Origin: Asterochloris sp. CNOR1
Taxonomy: Eukaryota; Chlorophyta; Trebouxiophyceae; Trebouxiales; Trebouxiaceae
Assembly: GCA_963969365.1 (NCBI GenBank)
Contig: OZ017761.1
Span: 1,116,001 to 1,180,000, forward strand
Direction: 5' to 3'
DNA length: 64,000 nt
Both the position numbers and the translations under genes were made by a program. The notes beneath the pieces are model-generated. The model was not told the DNA's origin and made no database searches. It was given only the letters and a program-made list of their open reading frames with translations. The stretch's first letter is position 1; the number at the start of each line of letters is the position of its first letter. Shown piece by piece: positions 50,101-60,819 of the stretch.

Positions 50101-51789
50101 CCTGGTGGGTGCCTTCAGGGGCAAGCAGTGGGAGGAGGACGAGCTCTTCCTTCCTGAGGACAGCGTGCGGGACGAGGCCGCCGAGACGCTACGGCGTTAC
50201 CATGCTACTATCAAGGTGAGTGGGAGGAAGGGAAGTGGGTGGGGACACACGTTGTGCACAATGGGGCAGCCATCAAGCAGAGAGCCAGCTTGCAATCACT
50301 GGGCGGCTGTTGCTATTAGCGTGGGCAAGCAGTGCCCTGCATGCACAGGGGCATCTTCCGCCTGACTGGCATGTATGAGATGCCCTCGAGAAGTCATCGT
50401 CATGCGGGAACAGGGGACAGCCATATCACGCAAAGGGCAGGCCTGCTAATGCCAAGCAGATGTTGCCTTCAGCATGGCACACTTCGTGCTTGCATGCAGC
50501 TCTGCACAGCACAGTGCACAGAGGCCCTCCTGCATGGTTGGGGTAGGACGTCCTCAAGAAGTCACGCTCATACGGAAACGTGGGGCAGCCATCAAGCAGA
50601 GGGGAAACTTGCCCTGTCATGCCACTATGCGCGTGGTAGAATGGTGGCTTGTGTGCACTGGGCACAGCACACTGCACAGGGGTTCCTTGGCCGGCCTGGC
50701 CTGGGATGCCATCGAGAAGGCAACTCCTCAAAAAGTCAGCTCGACTTCTCACCTTGCCTTGCAGCGCACGCGCACAGATCGCAACCGGTACCACATGAGC
50801 CGCCAGTTCGTTCCACCTGGGCGCCTCATGCACCTGCGCCCAGTCAAGGCCAAGTGCAAGGAGAAGAAGCTGGAGCGGCGGTACCATGCAGTGTGGATTG
50901 AGGCGGGCGAGCTGCAGGTGGGCCCCAGCTCCTCTGTGCTGCTTTGGAGCATTGACACCTGGCGGGTCGCTGGCCCTGAGTCAGAAGGCGCGAGACTGCA
51001 CCAGCCACAGCATTGCTGCCCTTGATTGAGCAGCGTCAAGTCAGGCAGACCATGCATGGTGCATACGCATGGTGAAATCAGACCATTGCATCGCAGCATA
51101 CGTCAGGAGCTCTGTGCATGGCTTCCCAGCACGGCAGCCACCCCCAACACGGTGCACCACTCCCTCGTCCTGCAGGCTGAGGGCATCCTGGTGTCCCCGC
51201 GCATCATGGCCGACCACATGCCCGACTATGTGACCGAAACGCTGCAACGCATGGCACGGGAGGCTGCCCTCAGAGAGGACCTCAGGCGCACCTCAAATGG
51301 GGCCTTTGTCCTGGACGTGCCTCCCAGCCCTCAGGTGTGCATGGGAGGCTGTCTGCCAAGGGCAGTCTGCTTGGGATTCTGGTACAGATGAGGCATCAAG
51401 TCTGACGTTTAGTCTGGTTTCAAGTGCTTCCAAGACATGGTCCATCGGCCGCAGTGCTAAGACCTGCACATCCTGAGGCGGTCTGACATTGGCAAAGTCT
51501 TAAGAGAGAAGGTTGCCTGGTGTGGCGACTTGACATCAAGCTCATGGCTAGAGGAGGAGGTCATGCCCTCGCCTGCAGATCCACATGAGCCCCCTTTCCC
51601 AGCCGCTGGGCGGCACAAGCACAGATTTGGTCATGACACTGTACCCGCTTCCCATTGTGGTTTGCTTGATGCCTGCAGGGGGAGCCAGTCCAGCCTAACG
51701 CTGAGTGGCCAGCTCCGCCCACACCCCAGAGGCATGGGCCCTCCTTCTCAATATTCCACAAGGTTCACAGTGGCAATAAGTTGCACTAA
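41176..51789 (+). CDS. sn1-specific diacylglycerol lipase (DAGL alpha/beta-like), multi-pass membrane enzyme
   Basis: Supported exons: 41176-41335, 41609-41701, 41961-42050, 42432-42618, 43029-43167, 43627-43773, 44700-44856, 45060-about 45124, 45575-45839, 46453-about 46617, 47099-47204, 47443-47590, 47998-48150, 48758-48867, 49142-49266, 49614-49764, 50060-50215, 50765-50917, 51176-51334 and 51679-51789. The exon around 45969-46050 is unresolved. The start MPALRLFGRNWSLASDD matches the opening of animal DAGLs. Four N-terminal membrane helices follow, then a Ser-rich linker and the lipase-3 domain. SIRGTLSLEDCITD is the oxyanion strand. The triad is Ser in GHSLGAG (49208-49210), Asp in LGKDWIPRL (49711-49713) and His in GRLMHL (50831-50833). 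AFSPPGG and GILVSPRIMADHMPDY also match. In animals this enzyme makes 2-acylglycerol from diacylglycerol. Here signalling or lipid turnover is inferred. Confidence 0.9.
45890..45952 (+). repeat. G-rich tract in a lipase intron
   Basis: Several runs of three to ten G lie within 60 bp, enough to form a G-quadruplex. A second G run lies at about 49466-49482 in another intron of the same gene. Confidence 0.7.
46925..47160 (+). repeat. Three degenerate tandem copies of a lipase exon start
   Basis: The exon beginning at 47099 (containing cagctctgctttggc and gctgcagctgctggctg) has two decayed copies just upstream, at about 46926-46985 and 47010-47075. Each keeps gctgcagctgctsg and a Cys/Leu-coding run. 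Confidence 0.7.
48646..48805 (+). repeat. Tandem copy of a lipase exon start with its splice acceptor
   Basis: ttgcactgcctgcag followed by about 40 bp ending tttgggcacagcggcat occurs at 48648-48706 and again 96 bp later at 48744-48793, where it is the true exon (48758). The first copy has a TAA that would stop the frame. Confidence 0.85.
50260..50716 (+). repeat. Degenerate tandem repeat of about 160 bp in a lipase intron
   Basis: Shared blocks are ggggcagccatcaagcagag (50261 and 50584, related at 50413) and gatgccctcgagaag (about 50380, related at 50706). It fills most of the intron between exons 50215 and 50765. Confidence 0.65.
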
Positions 51790-52738
51790 CAACCTGCCAC
51801 CGAGGCGCGGCCACATGCAGCCAACCAACGAAGACAGTAATTGCCCTCTGCACACCTCAATTTATAGCGGCAGCACTTGGCTGGTGAGCAACACTGGGGG
51901 CATGCTAGTAGCACTGGAGCCATGCCAGCAGCACTCCCACAAAGCAAACTCAGCTTGCAGGCTGAGATGAAGCCAGCCCTAATCACTGGTGACGGACACA
52001 TACTCCTTCATCCATGTGATGTACGCATGATGTTGCATTCAGTACCACTTGACCAAGTCTGGCGCATCTGCAGGTTCATGCAACTCAATTTCTGCTTCTG
52101 AGTGCCTTCCGGTCATTTACGGCACCTCCTTTGTTCACAATGTCTTATGGTCTTCAGTGATTGACATTAATTCATGACATTGGTGCCAATGTGAGACAGG
52201 CTGGGCAAGATCTGTCGTTAAGCAAGGCAACAAGCAGGTCTGAGCACACCCTGCTCCACTGCAAACGGATCCAGCCCTTCAGGTGAAGCACACATTTAAT
52301 GAGCTCCACCAGGAAGCATTTCAGCACAGGGACATCCTGCTCTGCTGACAAATCGCACCAGCAGTGGATGAGACAGCTCAATGGCCATGCCTAAAAGTAA
52401 TTGTGATGCCCGCCTCAGCTGACAATCTGGCATGTGCGGGGGGACAGGGGTGGAAAGCAAAGCACAGGGGATAGGGAAGCAGCTGGCAGCCTCCAGTTGC
52501 CAGGAGACTGCGTGCACAAATGGGCACAGCTGATGAGGAACAGGTGAGGGCAACAAGAAAGAGACCGTAAGGACTGCTTGCCGGCAGACTGAGTTTCTGC
52601 TCCTCTCGTTCAGAGGCAGTATGTGGCAGCCTTGGCGTGCAGGCTCCTTGATATGGAAGGAATCTAGGGAAAGCTCTGACATGGTGAGGCAGGCTCAGAT
52701 CATAGCAGAGCCAAAGATGGTAGGGCCCAGATAACAAA
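51790..52738. other. Gene-free stretch between converging lipase and hemoglobin stops
   Basis: About 950 bp that should contain both 3' untranslated regions. Nothing else is recognisable. Confidence 0.45.
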
Positions 52739-55700
52739 TCAAATGGATACACGTGGGGTGCCTCCGGCTGATGATACGCCCCGGCTGTTGCCCTCATCGA
52801 TGGTGGGCAGCGCAGGCACACCCTCAGATGTCAGCCGTGGCGCCAGCTTCTTGTTATGCTGGCCACGCTCAATCATGTCTCTGCAGGCAGTCAAAGCCTT
52901 CCAAGGTGATGGCAGGGGTCACACCACAGGTATCGCACCTGAAGCCTGCCCCGAGCCCAGTCACACACAGGCAGAGGCCAGGGCGTCAGAAGGGCTGCCC
53001 AGCACCACGCCCAGGACGTTCAAACATGCTGCGGCTGTTGGCGCACTTCAGCTGCTGCAGGTGCCAGGCAAATGCAGGCACCACAGCCAGCACTCACGCA
53101 AAAGAGCTCCGTGTCCGCGTCAGATTCCTGACAGCCTCATCTATGGCAACCTGTGTGAACAACACAGCCTGAGCATGCATGCTGCAGGAGCTTGCAATGT
53201 TAGTCAGAACTGCAAGGCAAGCCAGAAGGACAGGTACTGCAACTCACTGCGTCAATGTTCAGCTGCTTCAGCGTCTGAGAAAAGTGAAGGATGACAGCAT
53301 CAAAGTGCTGCATGCTGAGGCCATGATCCAGCTGCAGGTCACCACAACAGGTTGTCAAAGCTTCACACAGGGCAGCAAAACCAACAGCAATCGAGCAGCA
53401 AAGTAGCAGTTGCCTTCGACTGCTGGCAGCGAATTCAGAATATGAGGACTGCTGAATACATGAAAGGGGGAAATAGCAGCTGAAGGTGCAGCAGCACCAA
53501 CAATATGCAATGGGTAGGACAGGTCGCTGCCAGGAGGCAGGCCCGCTGCAATGCCACAGGATAGGCAGCATGCAGCTGCAGTTGCCTGCCGTCACACTGT
53601 TTGAGAAAGGCCAGGTGCCACCTTGGATAAATCAACTATTGCAGCTGCAGCCTCACCATGTGGGCGTGCATGAGAGCCAGCTCCTTGCCGCGGTAGTTCT
53701 TCTCCTGTTGAAGGGGGTGACCTGCAGGCATGACATCAGGCGTGTGCTCTGCATGAAGAAAGCTTCATGGATGTAACAGGGCAGACACTGTGGCGCCAGC
53801 CAAATGGGGCTCAGCATGCTACAATGGTGCAGGCATGCAGCTCAAGCTTGCTTGCGGGCAGCTTGTATTCCTTTGTGGGGAACTGTTTGTGGGGATGGTC
53901 AAGTACAAGAGCTTGGATTGCTGCGCATAGCCTCATGGCTGGTAATATGCAGGCGCGCCCGTTGATGGAAGCATGCACGCCAATGCCAGGCTGGCACTCA
54001 CTGCTGGGTGCAAAGGCAAAGGCCAGGAAGGACACCAGCTTGTTTTTGAGCTTAGTGAGGGCAATGTCCTGGAAGAAGGGGCGCAGCCCAGGGTCGCTCA
54101 TCACTGCAGGCAGTGCTGAGGTGATTGATTGGCAGGTGGTGTGCCAAGTCAAGCAGCCTTGTTGCCTGCAGCAAGGTCAACGGGCACTGCAGCAGGTGGA
54201 CGTCTCTAGCAAGGCACATCAGGACGTCACAGGATGCTGCTTTCACAGGAATCTGCACCCACCAGCACTAACAACAAAATGCAGCAGCAGATGCATATCT
54301 CTTGCGTCTGCTTGGCATGCAGCAGCCTTGAGAGCATACAAGGAGGGATGAGCTGTAGCAGACCAAAATTGTGCAGAGCTCCGAGCAGCACATGCTTGCA
54401 AGTGTGACGGCAGAACCAGAGCAAGGAGATCTGGAGCTGAGGCCACCTCAGTGCACCACCTCAGTGCACCAGCATTGTGGCTTGCGCTAGCAGCAGAGGC
54501 TGAGGTGTTCCCCTCACCTCTCAGGTAAAACACGCGGACAGCAGCCATGACGACACCGTGCAGGCAGGTCACAACGTAGCGTCAGTCATGGCTCAGAAGC
54601 AAAGGATGGCAGGGCCCCTCACTGAGAGCAAAAGGGATTGGGTGCCCATTGCCACTGACCTTGCCATGCAGCACATGCAGACTTTGGCAACCCCACATCC
54701 GCAAACCCTTGGGTCATTAAGTCCCAGGCAGGTGCTGCAGAAATTTAGAGACTCCAATTGGCAGCAGCAGATGTTGGGTGTCTAAGACCGCATGTTCTGC
54801 CATGCAGCACATGCATAAGCATAGGCGTCAGACTGTCCCGAGACTGCCACATACCCACAAAACACCAGTTGTACTGATGATGATAGAGAACAAAACCTCA
54901 TCACGTGTACATGGTGCCCTGTGCCGCCAAAGGTCTGTGATGCAGCACACACAAACAGGCAGACAACTCATCTTGCTGCCAGCCTTTTGCACCAAAACCT
55001 GCTCCGCCTTGGAGGCGGGAAGCATCTCTGAGAGCTGGTCGATGCCTGAGGGATTGGCCAGGATGGATGCCTTTGCCTGTGACCTGCAGGGGAGGGAATT
55101 CCTCAGAGGGTCAGCGCGCTGTGACCGGTGCACAAAGCGCCCCAGAGCCACAGCGCTGCTGCGTGCTGCACGCAGTCTTAGCTGGCTGGCAAGCTGTCAG
55201 GAACAGCTACAGCGAGCTGGGAGTATTGGCTGGCGATTGACAAGGCACCTAGACACCATGCACAGCAGACCAGTGTGGTCACGCCGTGTGCTAATAGATG
55301 ACCCCTTGCAATGAGCACCTGGCCATGCAATCCAGGCTAGCTGGAGAAAGGCAGGCAGACGGACAGGCCGAAGCGCCAAAGTGCTGCAAGCTGAATGGAA
55401 TTGCAGCTGGCTAATGACAGGGCAGGCAGGCAGGCCAGCACGCTGTGAGGGTGCTCCTGCCCCAGGCTGCCCAGTGTCATGTGGCTCCACAGGCCAGCGG
55501 AAGACAGGCAGGCAGTTGTGGAACCCCTGGCAGATATGTTCTCTTGCTTGCTGGCAGGATACAGGCAGGCATCCAGGTATACTGTTCCGCAAGTCGGGTT
55601 GCTGCTCACGTCCTGGGCTTCTTGATGCCCTTGTAGGTCGCTGGGTCAAAGTAGTCACGCACAGTAGCGAGGGTAGCCATGGCCTCCCCTATGTCAGCCT

Positions 55701-58700
55701 GCATGGTAAAGTGAAATGTCGATTGTGTCACAGCGCAAGAAGCCCTTTATGCTTGCTGGCTGTCAGGTGCGTCACTAAGAACAGGCGCCTCGGCCATCCA
55801 ACCAGGGCCTAAGGCTCTGAACAGGGCGTGCCACAAACAGCCCAGATCTGGGCAGCCACCAGACCATGCTCACGTGCAAATTGGCAGCCAAGTGGCCCAT
55901 GTTTCTTGACAGTGTGGCAGATGGGCAGTCCAAATCTGCTGCAACAGGCTTTCTGCTGCAATGGGTCAAGAGCGGCTTCAGGCATGCCCAAGGGGTGCAG
56001 CGTGCTGGTGGCACAGTGCCGGCCTGTCGCACCTTAGCGACCTTCAGATCCTCCAGCGTTTGCCTGCAGCACAGCATCAGGCACGCAGTGTGAGGCTGCT
56101 GCAATTGCGCAAACAAGGAGGCTACAGCATGGCTGGAGCTGCCCTCTGGGGCATGCCACTGTGACACAGACAACCTGCCCACCATGCAGATGATGACCAA
56201 CACCTACGACATGGCTCGGCATTTGAACACTGCACCAGATTCGGGTTCATGAGACAAGGTCACCAACGGGAAAGGTGCCTGCCCCTGACCCACGATTCTC
56301 CCTCCCATACACATTGAGCAGCAGACTTGCCTGAAGTGGTGCGCCACAAGATCAAAGTGGACCAAATCGAGGCCCTTGTGCATGACAAGGTCGTAGTGGG
56401 CCTCTCTGAGATCCCTGCCCTGCACCACACTTGTGAGGGCAGGCTCACGCAGTGATCAAAGTGAGGCACAGGTGAGCAGACGTCTGTCTGAGTCCTGAAG
56501 CAGCATATGCCAGGTGTAGGCAACTAGCTCAAGTATCAAGGATGTCGCAGGTGGTGCTGACCTTGTACTCTTTGAGACCGCCAAAAGCAAAAACAAGGAA
56601 TTGGATCTGAAGTAGATGAAAATGTGAGGCTTGCGACACAGTGTGTGTGGCAGTTGTTGACAGCAAGTGCAGCACGCCACAGTGCAGGCAGGACAACGGC
56701 CAGTCATGTTGATGCCATATCAGGTGAGCAATGGCTGCATCATGACCGACAGACCCGTCTCTGCTGTTCGTTTCGTGGCAGGCAGCTCAACACGGCAGCC
56801 TGTGCAGCCAGGATGTCACCTGCTTGACGACCAGGCGCATCATGTTGACCCCTTCAAAGAACGGAGCCAGACGCCGATCTGACAGCAGCTGCAGCCAGGC
56901 CAGCATGTACGATTATGGCCGCACCTTCACACAGCACGGATGCAAACAGGCAGCTGCACAGGGACAGCCAAAGAGAGACGGCTGCAGCCAGGTAGCATGC
57001 CGGCTTAGCCTTGCTCACGTAGAAACGAACACAGGCCTCTGGAATGCCAAGGGACAGCTGCAGACAGGCAGCTGAAGAGAGGCAGCTGCAGCTGGGCAGC
57101 CAGAACTGCAGAGTGGCCGCTGCAGAGGGGCCGCTGCAGGCAGGGCACTGCTGGGTAAAGACAGCTGCAGTTGTGCAGCAGGCATGGATTCGCTTCAGAG
57201 TCGTGCGCCAGCTCCCATGCTGCAACAAGGCAGCAGCGAAAGCACTGCAGCGTGGAACGGGACAAGCACCAGGCCAGCTGATGTGACAACAGGCAGGGCG
57301 TGCAATTGCTCCTGACGTCCAATAGCCTCACCTTGTCACACCATTATATTGCAGGTCCAGACCGTCAGCACAGGCAGGCGACAAGCTGCTGGGGCACCTT
57401 CATGCTCACCTTGTCATAAAACAAGTCCACTGCAGCCTCCACGGCGTCTGAGCCCCCAAGCCTGGCATACAGCGTGCCGGTGCCTGCCCCTGCAGGGCAG
57501 CAGCACCTGCGTGAGGCGGGCTTGGTGATGAAACACTCGCGTGCGCACAAGGCATGGTTGCACATGGTGCACATGTGCCACCAAGCTGTTCAAGACCTCC
57601 TGCAGTACGAAGGCTGGTGCAAACCTAGCACATACCCAAGCAAGACCCAGCCCCTGGCTGGTGGCGAGACGCCACCTGCAGCCACAGGGGTGGCCAGAGC
57701 AGAGTTCATAAGGACAGACTCCGCCAGACTCCTATCTTCCATGGTCAGCCTGTGCTGCAAGTTTAAAGGCGAGCCCTCACCTGCACCAGAGGCGGGCGTT
57801 GCCTCATTGCTGGCGCGCTTTGCCATGGGACACTGCAGAGGGCCCATCTGCTCAGTGTCTGCCCCCAATGACGTGCTGCTGCTGGCTCCCCAGCAGGCCG
57901 CCACTGCAGCTGCGAACTGCGGGTCTGTGCCCGCTGGCGACGCCTGCTCCCGCTGTGCACTGGAGGTGCTGGGCATGGGTTTAAGGTGCACATGCTCCAG
58001 CGCCACCTCCTGCAGGCCAGAACTCAAAGGGTCCAGAGGGCATGACCAGTGCCATCAGGGTGCTGCAGACGGACTTGAAGTCTGTCTGGAGCCCCTCTCA
58101 GGCAACACCCCCGCAGAGCTTGACCTCGCCATTGTCATCAAGCAGTGGTCTATCTAACTACCTCGACAGTCATGTTGATTCGACCTCTGGCCGCTGCCCC
58201 TGGCATAGGCGCTGACGGTGCTCCAAAGTAAGGATGATGCGCCCTGGCTTCTTCTACATGGGAGCGGGCCCCAACACCTACCTCAGTGCTACGGCATTGT
58301 GCAGCCTGCCAGGCATCCCCTCAGGCCAATCATGAAGCCACTGGGGCCTCCCAACTGCATGAACCCCGGCACCCACCACAGTGCTATCCTTCAGCATTGT
58401 CAATCACGGCTGTTGCCTCACACCCCTGCTCTGCCCAGGACACTACCACCGCCTACCGCCTTCTGAGAAACACCCCACAAAGCCCTGCCCACATTTGCAG
58501 ACAGGACAGCTTTCATCACAGCAGTGGTTCAGTGCTGTAGACCCCAGCTTGACCTCTGGTTCGTGCTCACGGTAGAGGCGCTGTCTGTCCTTGAACCCAA
58601 ACACCTCTCAAACCCTCTCCACACGTGTAGGCTGTTGGGGCTCACCTCATCACTGTCGTCCAGCATTGCGGACCCCGGCTTGACCTCTGGCGCCTGTCCC

Positions 58701-60735
58701 TGGTACAGGCGCTGCCGATGCTCGGAATACAGCCTCTCCTCCAGCGACAGTTCCCACTGCCGCTCAGCTGCCGCAGCTGCTGCAGATCTGGGGCTGCTCG
58801 ACTGCCGCCCCTGACCCCTGATGCCCATGCGCTCCACCGGCCTGGGACACCCCTTTGGTGATGATTCCCTGACCCTGCTGCCCCGGCGATCCACAGTCGC
58901 GGGGGCCGCATGCGGTGACTCCCTGCTCCTGCCGCTCAGCCTCTCCACAGCCTCTGCACAGCCAGGGGAGTCCCTTTGGGACTGCTTGCCAAAGCTGCCC
59001 AGCCTCTCTGCAGCCCTTGGGGCCTGAGGTGTGCTCATGTGCGCAGCGGGCGGCGACAGCCCAGCTGATGCCTGAGTTGCGGGCTCCGACAGGATGGGCT
59101 GCCACGTGCTGCTGACGTCGCTGCTCCGTGGCTGGCTGCTGCCCTGGGAGGCCTGCATAACAGGAGCCAGTACAGATGTGACCCTGGGTACTTGCTCCAA
59201 GGAGGCAAGCTCTGCGCTCTTCAGCAGCACTGGTAGAGCATGCCAAAACCCAGGCCCTTACACCTCAATGCCTGCCAGACTGCTGCTGTATCTTTCAAGT
59301 TTAGGCACCTAGCAGAGCATGCCGAGAGCCAGACCTGAACACCTGAATGCCTGCCAGTCTGTTGCTGTGCCTTTGAGTTCAGGAAGCACATGCATTTGAG
59401 CTCAGCAGCACCTTTTACTGAGCTCAGCAAGCGCATGTAACTGTGCATGCATGCGCACAGAGCTTGGCGGCTAGCACCTTGAGCAAGGGCTATTTGTCCT
59501 TGAACACAAGGCAGCTCCTCATGCAAGCCTTGCAGGATCAATAGCCAAACCTCTGCTCACCAGCTGGCCCTGAAACTGTGTATGCAGCTGCGCCGCAGCA
59601 GCAGTCCTTTGCTGTATCTCTTCAGGCGTCAGGATTTGCTGCCAAGCCTGCAGCATGAGACAGGCTTTGCTGAGGCGTATGACTAGTGGGCTTCCAACAT
59701 GGGACATGTGCTGAGGACATGCTGCCAAGCCTACAGCTCTGATGGTGGGAGATGACATGCTGCCAGGACTGGCGGCCCAGCTGCAGCTAGAATGTGCTGC
59801 CAGGCCTGCAGCATAAGTTGAACACACCATGCACTGCTGAATATAGTGCTGTGCAGCAGATCGTAATCTGTTGGTGGGCAGGCCTGCAGCATGCCCTCCA
59901 GATTGAGCAATGAGCATTCTGGTTGACCAGATCTAGAAGTACCCATCTTGCGTGACATGCCTGACGTGGCACTGTCACAACCTCCCACCTCTGACTTGTT
60001 GCCTTGCTGACAGGCATGACGGTCCTTCAGGCAGCGGGTGGCCTGGCAATCCTGCACATTCCCGGATGAAGGATGCAATGCAGCTGCACCTGAAGCGCTG
60101 GCTCCTCTGTCCTGGCGGCAGCAGCCTTCTCCACAGCCTCACGCACCCTGACAGGGTGGCCTGCTGGAAGGCTGCCCTGGCCCCCCATCATGGCATCCTG
60201 CAGGGCTTGCTGCGTGGCAGGTGAGTCGATCCCCTGAGCCCTGCTGGCCGTCGCTACAGGCTGGACGGGGCAGCTGCTCCCGCAGGCCAGGGCTGGAGGC
60301 TTCAGCCCATCTTGGCCTCCAATCACCTCGACCACCCCTGCATGCAAGGTACATTTGTGAGAGCATGGCAGACATGAAGCTGCCTGGACAGCGTGTGCAG
60401 AACGGCGGCCCCAAGCCTGTGCAGCTACAGCAGGGACTGCAGCGGGGTGAGGTGCAAGAGCAACTGCAGTGCACTGACAGCAGACCAGAGCTGCAGGGGA
60501 AAAGGCTGGCTGGCCTCTGGTGGACACTGCGCATTTCAGCATACCTTCACCAGTCAGAGCCTTCTTGACAGCATCCTGCTGGACAACAAAGGACGATGGT
60601 TCACTGGGCCTGCAGACAGAGGTTGCACAGTGAGGGGACCATGTGGGGGGCAATATCACACGTGAAGGGGACTCACTTGCTCGGAGCTGTGTCGTTGTCC
60701 TCTCTAGTGACGGGCCTTCGACAGCAAAGCATCAT
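52739..60735 (-). CDS. Two-domain truncated (2/2) hemoglobin with long disordered N-terminus
   Basis: Nineteen exons: 60735-60677, 60609-60551, 60337-60090, 59647-59561, 59218-58646, 58009-57781, 57489-57410, 56888-56820, 56606-56562, 56419-56331, 56063-56033, 55698-55610, 55083-54999, 54557-54518, 54103-54002, 53721-53657, 53331-53248, 53150-53098 and 52880-52739, giving 742 residues with all phases consistent. About 418 Ser/Arg/Ala-rich residues precede the globins. MMLCC at the start could be acylated. Domain 1 has LYARLGGSDAV, DLFYDK, RRLAPFFEGVNM, FAFGGLKEY and LREAHYDL (proximal His). Domain 2 has AVRVFYLR, DPGLRPFFQDI, NYRGKELALMHAHM and HGLSMQHFDAV. Group-1 truncated globins bind O2 or NO. 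Intron 10 has a GC donor. The acceptor of exon 14 reads CAC rather than CAG. Confidence 0.88.
58533..58740 (-). repeat. Decayed copy of the hemoglobin exon 5 end in the following intron
   Basis: Plus-strand text gaccccagcttgacctctgg (about 58540-58559) with a nearby aggcgctg copies the exon segment gaccccggcttgacctctgg (about 58671-58690) with caggcgctg. Its position is downstream in the sense of the gene. Confidence 0.7.
59630..59900 (-). repeat. Several decayed copies of the hemoglobin exon 4 acceptor region
   Basis: The true junction atgctgcag|gcttggcagca ends at 59647. Related stretches occur at about 59722, 59760, 59805 and 59890 on the same strand, in the upstream intron. Each carries tgctgcagg or cttggcagcat. 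Confidence 0.65.
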
Positions 60736-60819
60736 GTGCTCCAGCCCTTACTCTTACCCGGACAGTCGAGGTGTCAGATGCTTTAGAATTCCACTAAGCG
60801 TGGACATCTCAGACTCCGA
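60736..60819. promoter_or_regulatory. 84-bp bidirectional region between hemoglobin and SPOUT methyltransferase starts
   Basis: The two ATG codons point away from each other with only 84 bp between them. Unless one gene starts further inside, both 5' untranslated regions and core promoters are squeezed here. No TATA box is evident. Confidence 0.5.
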
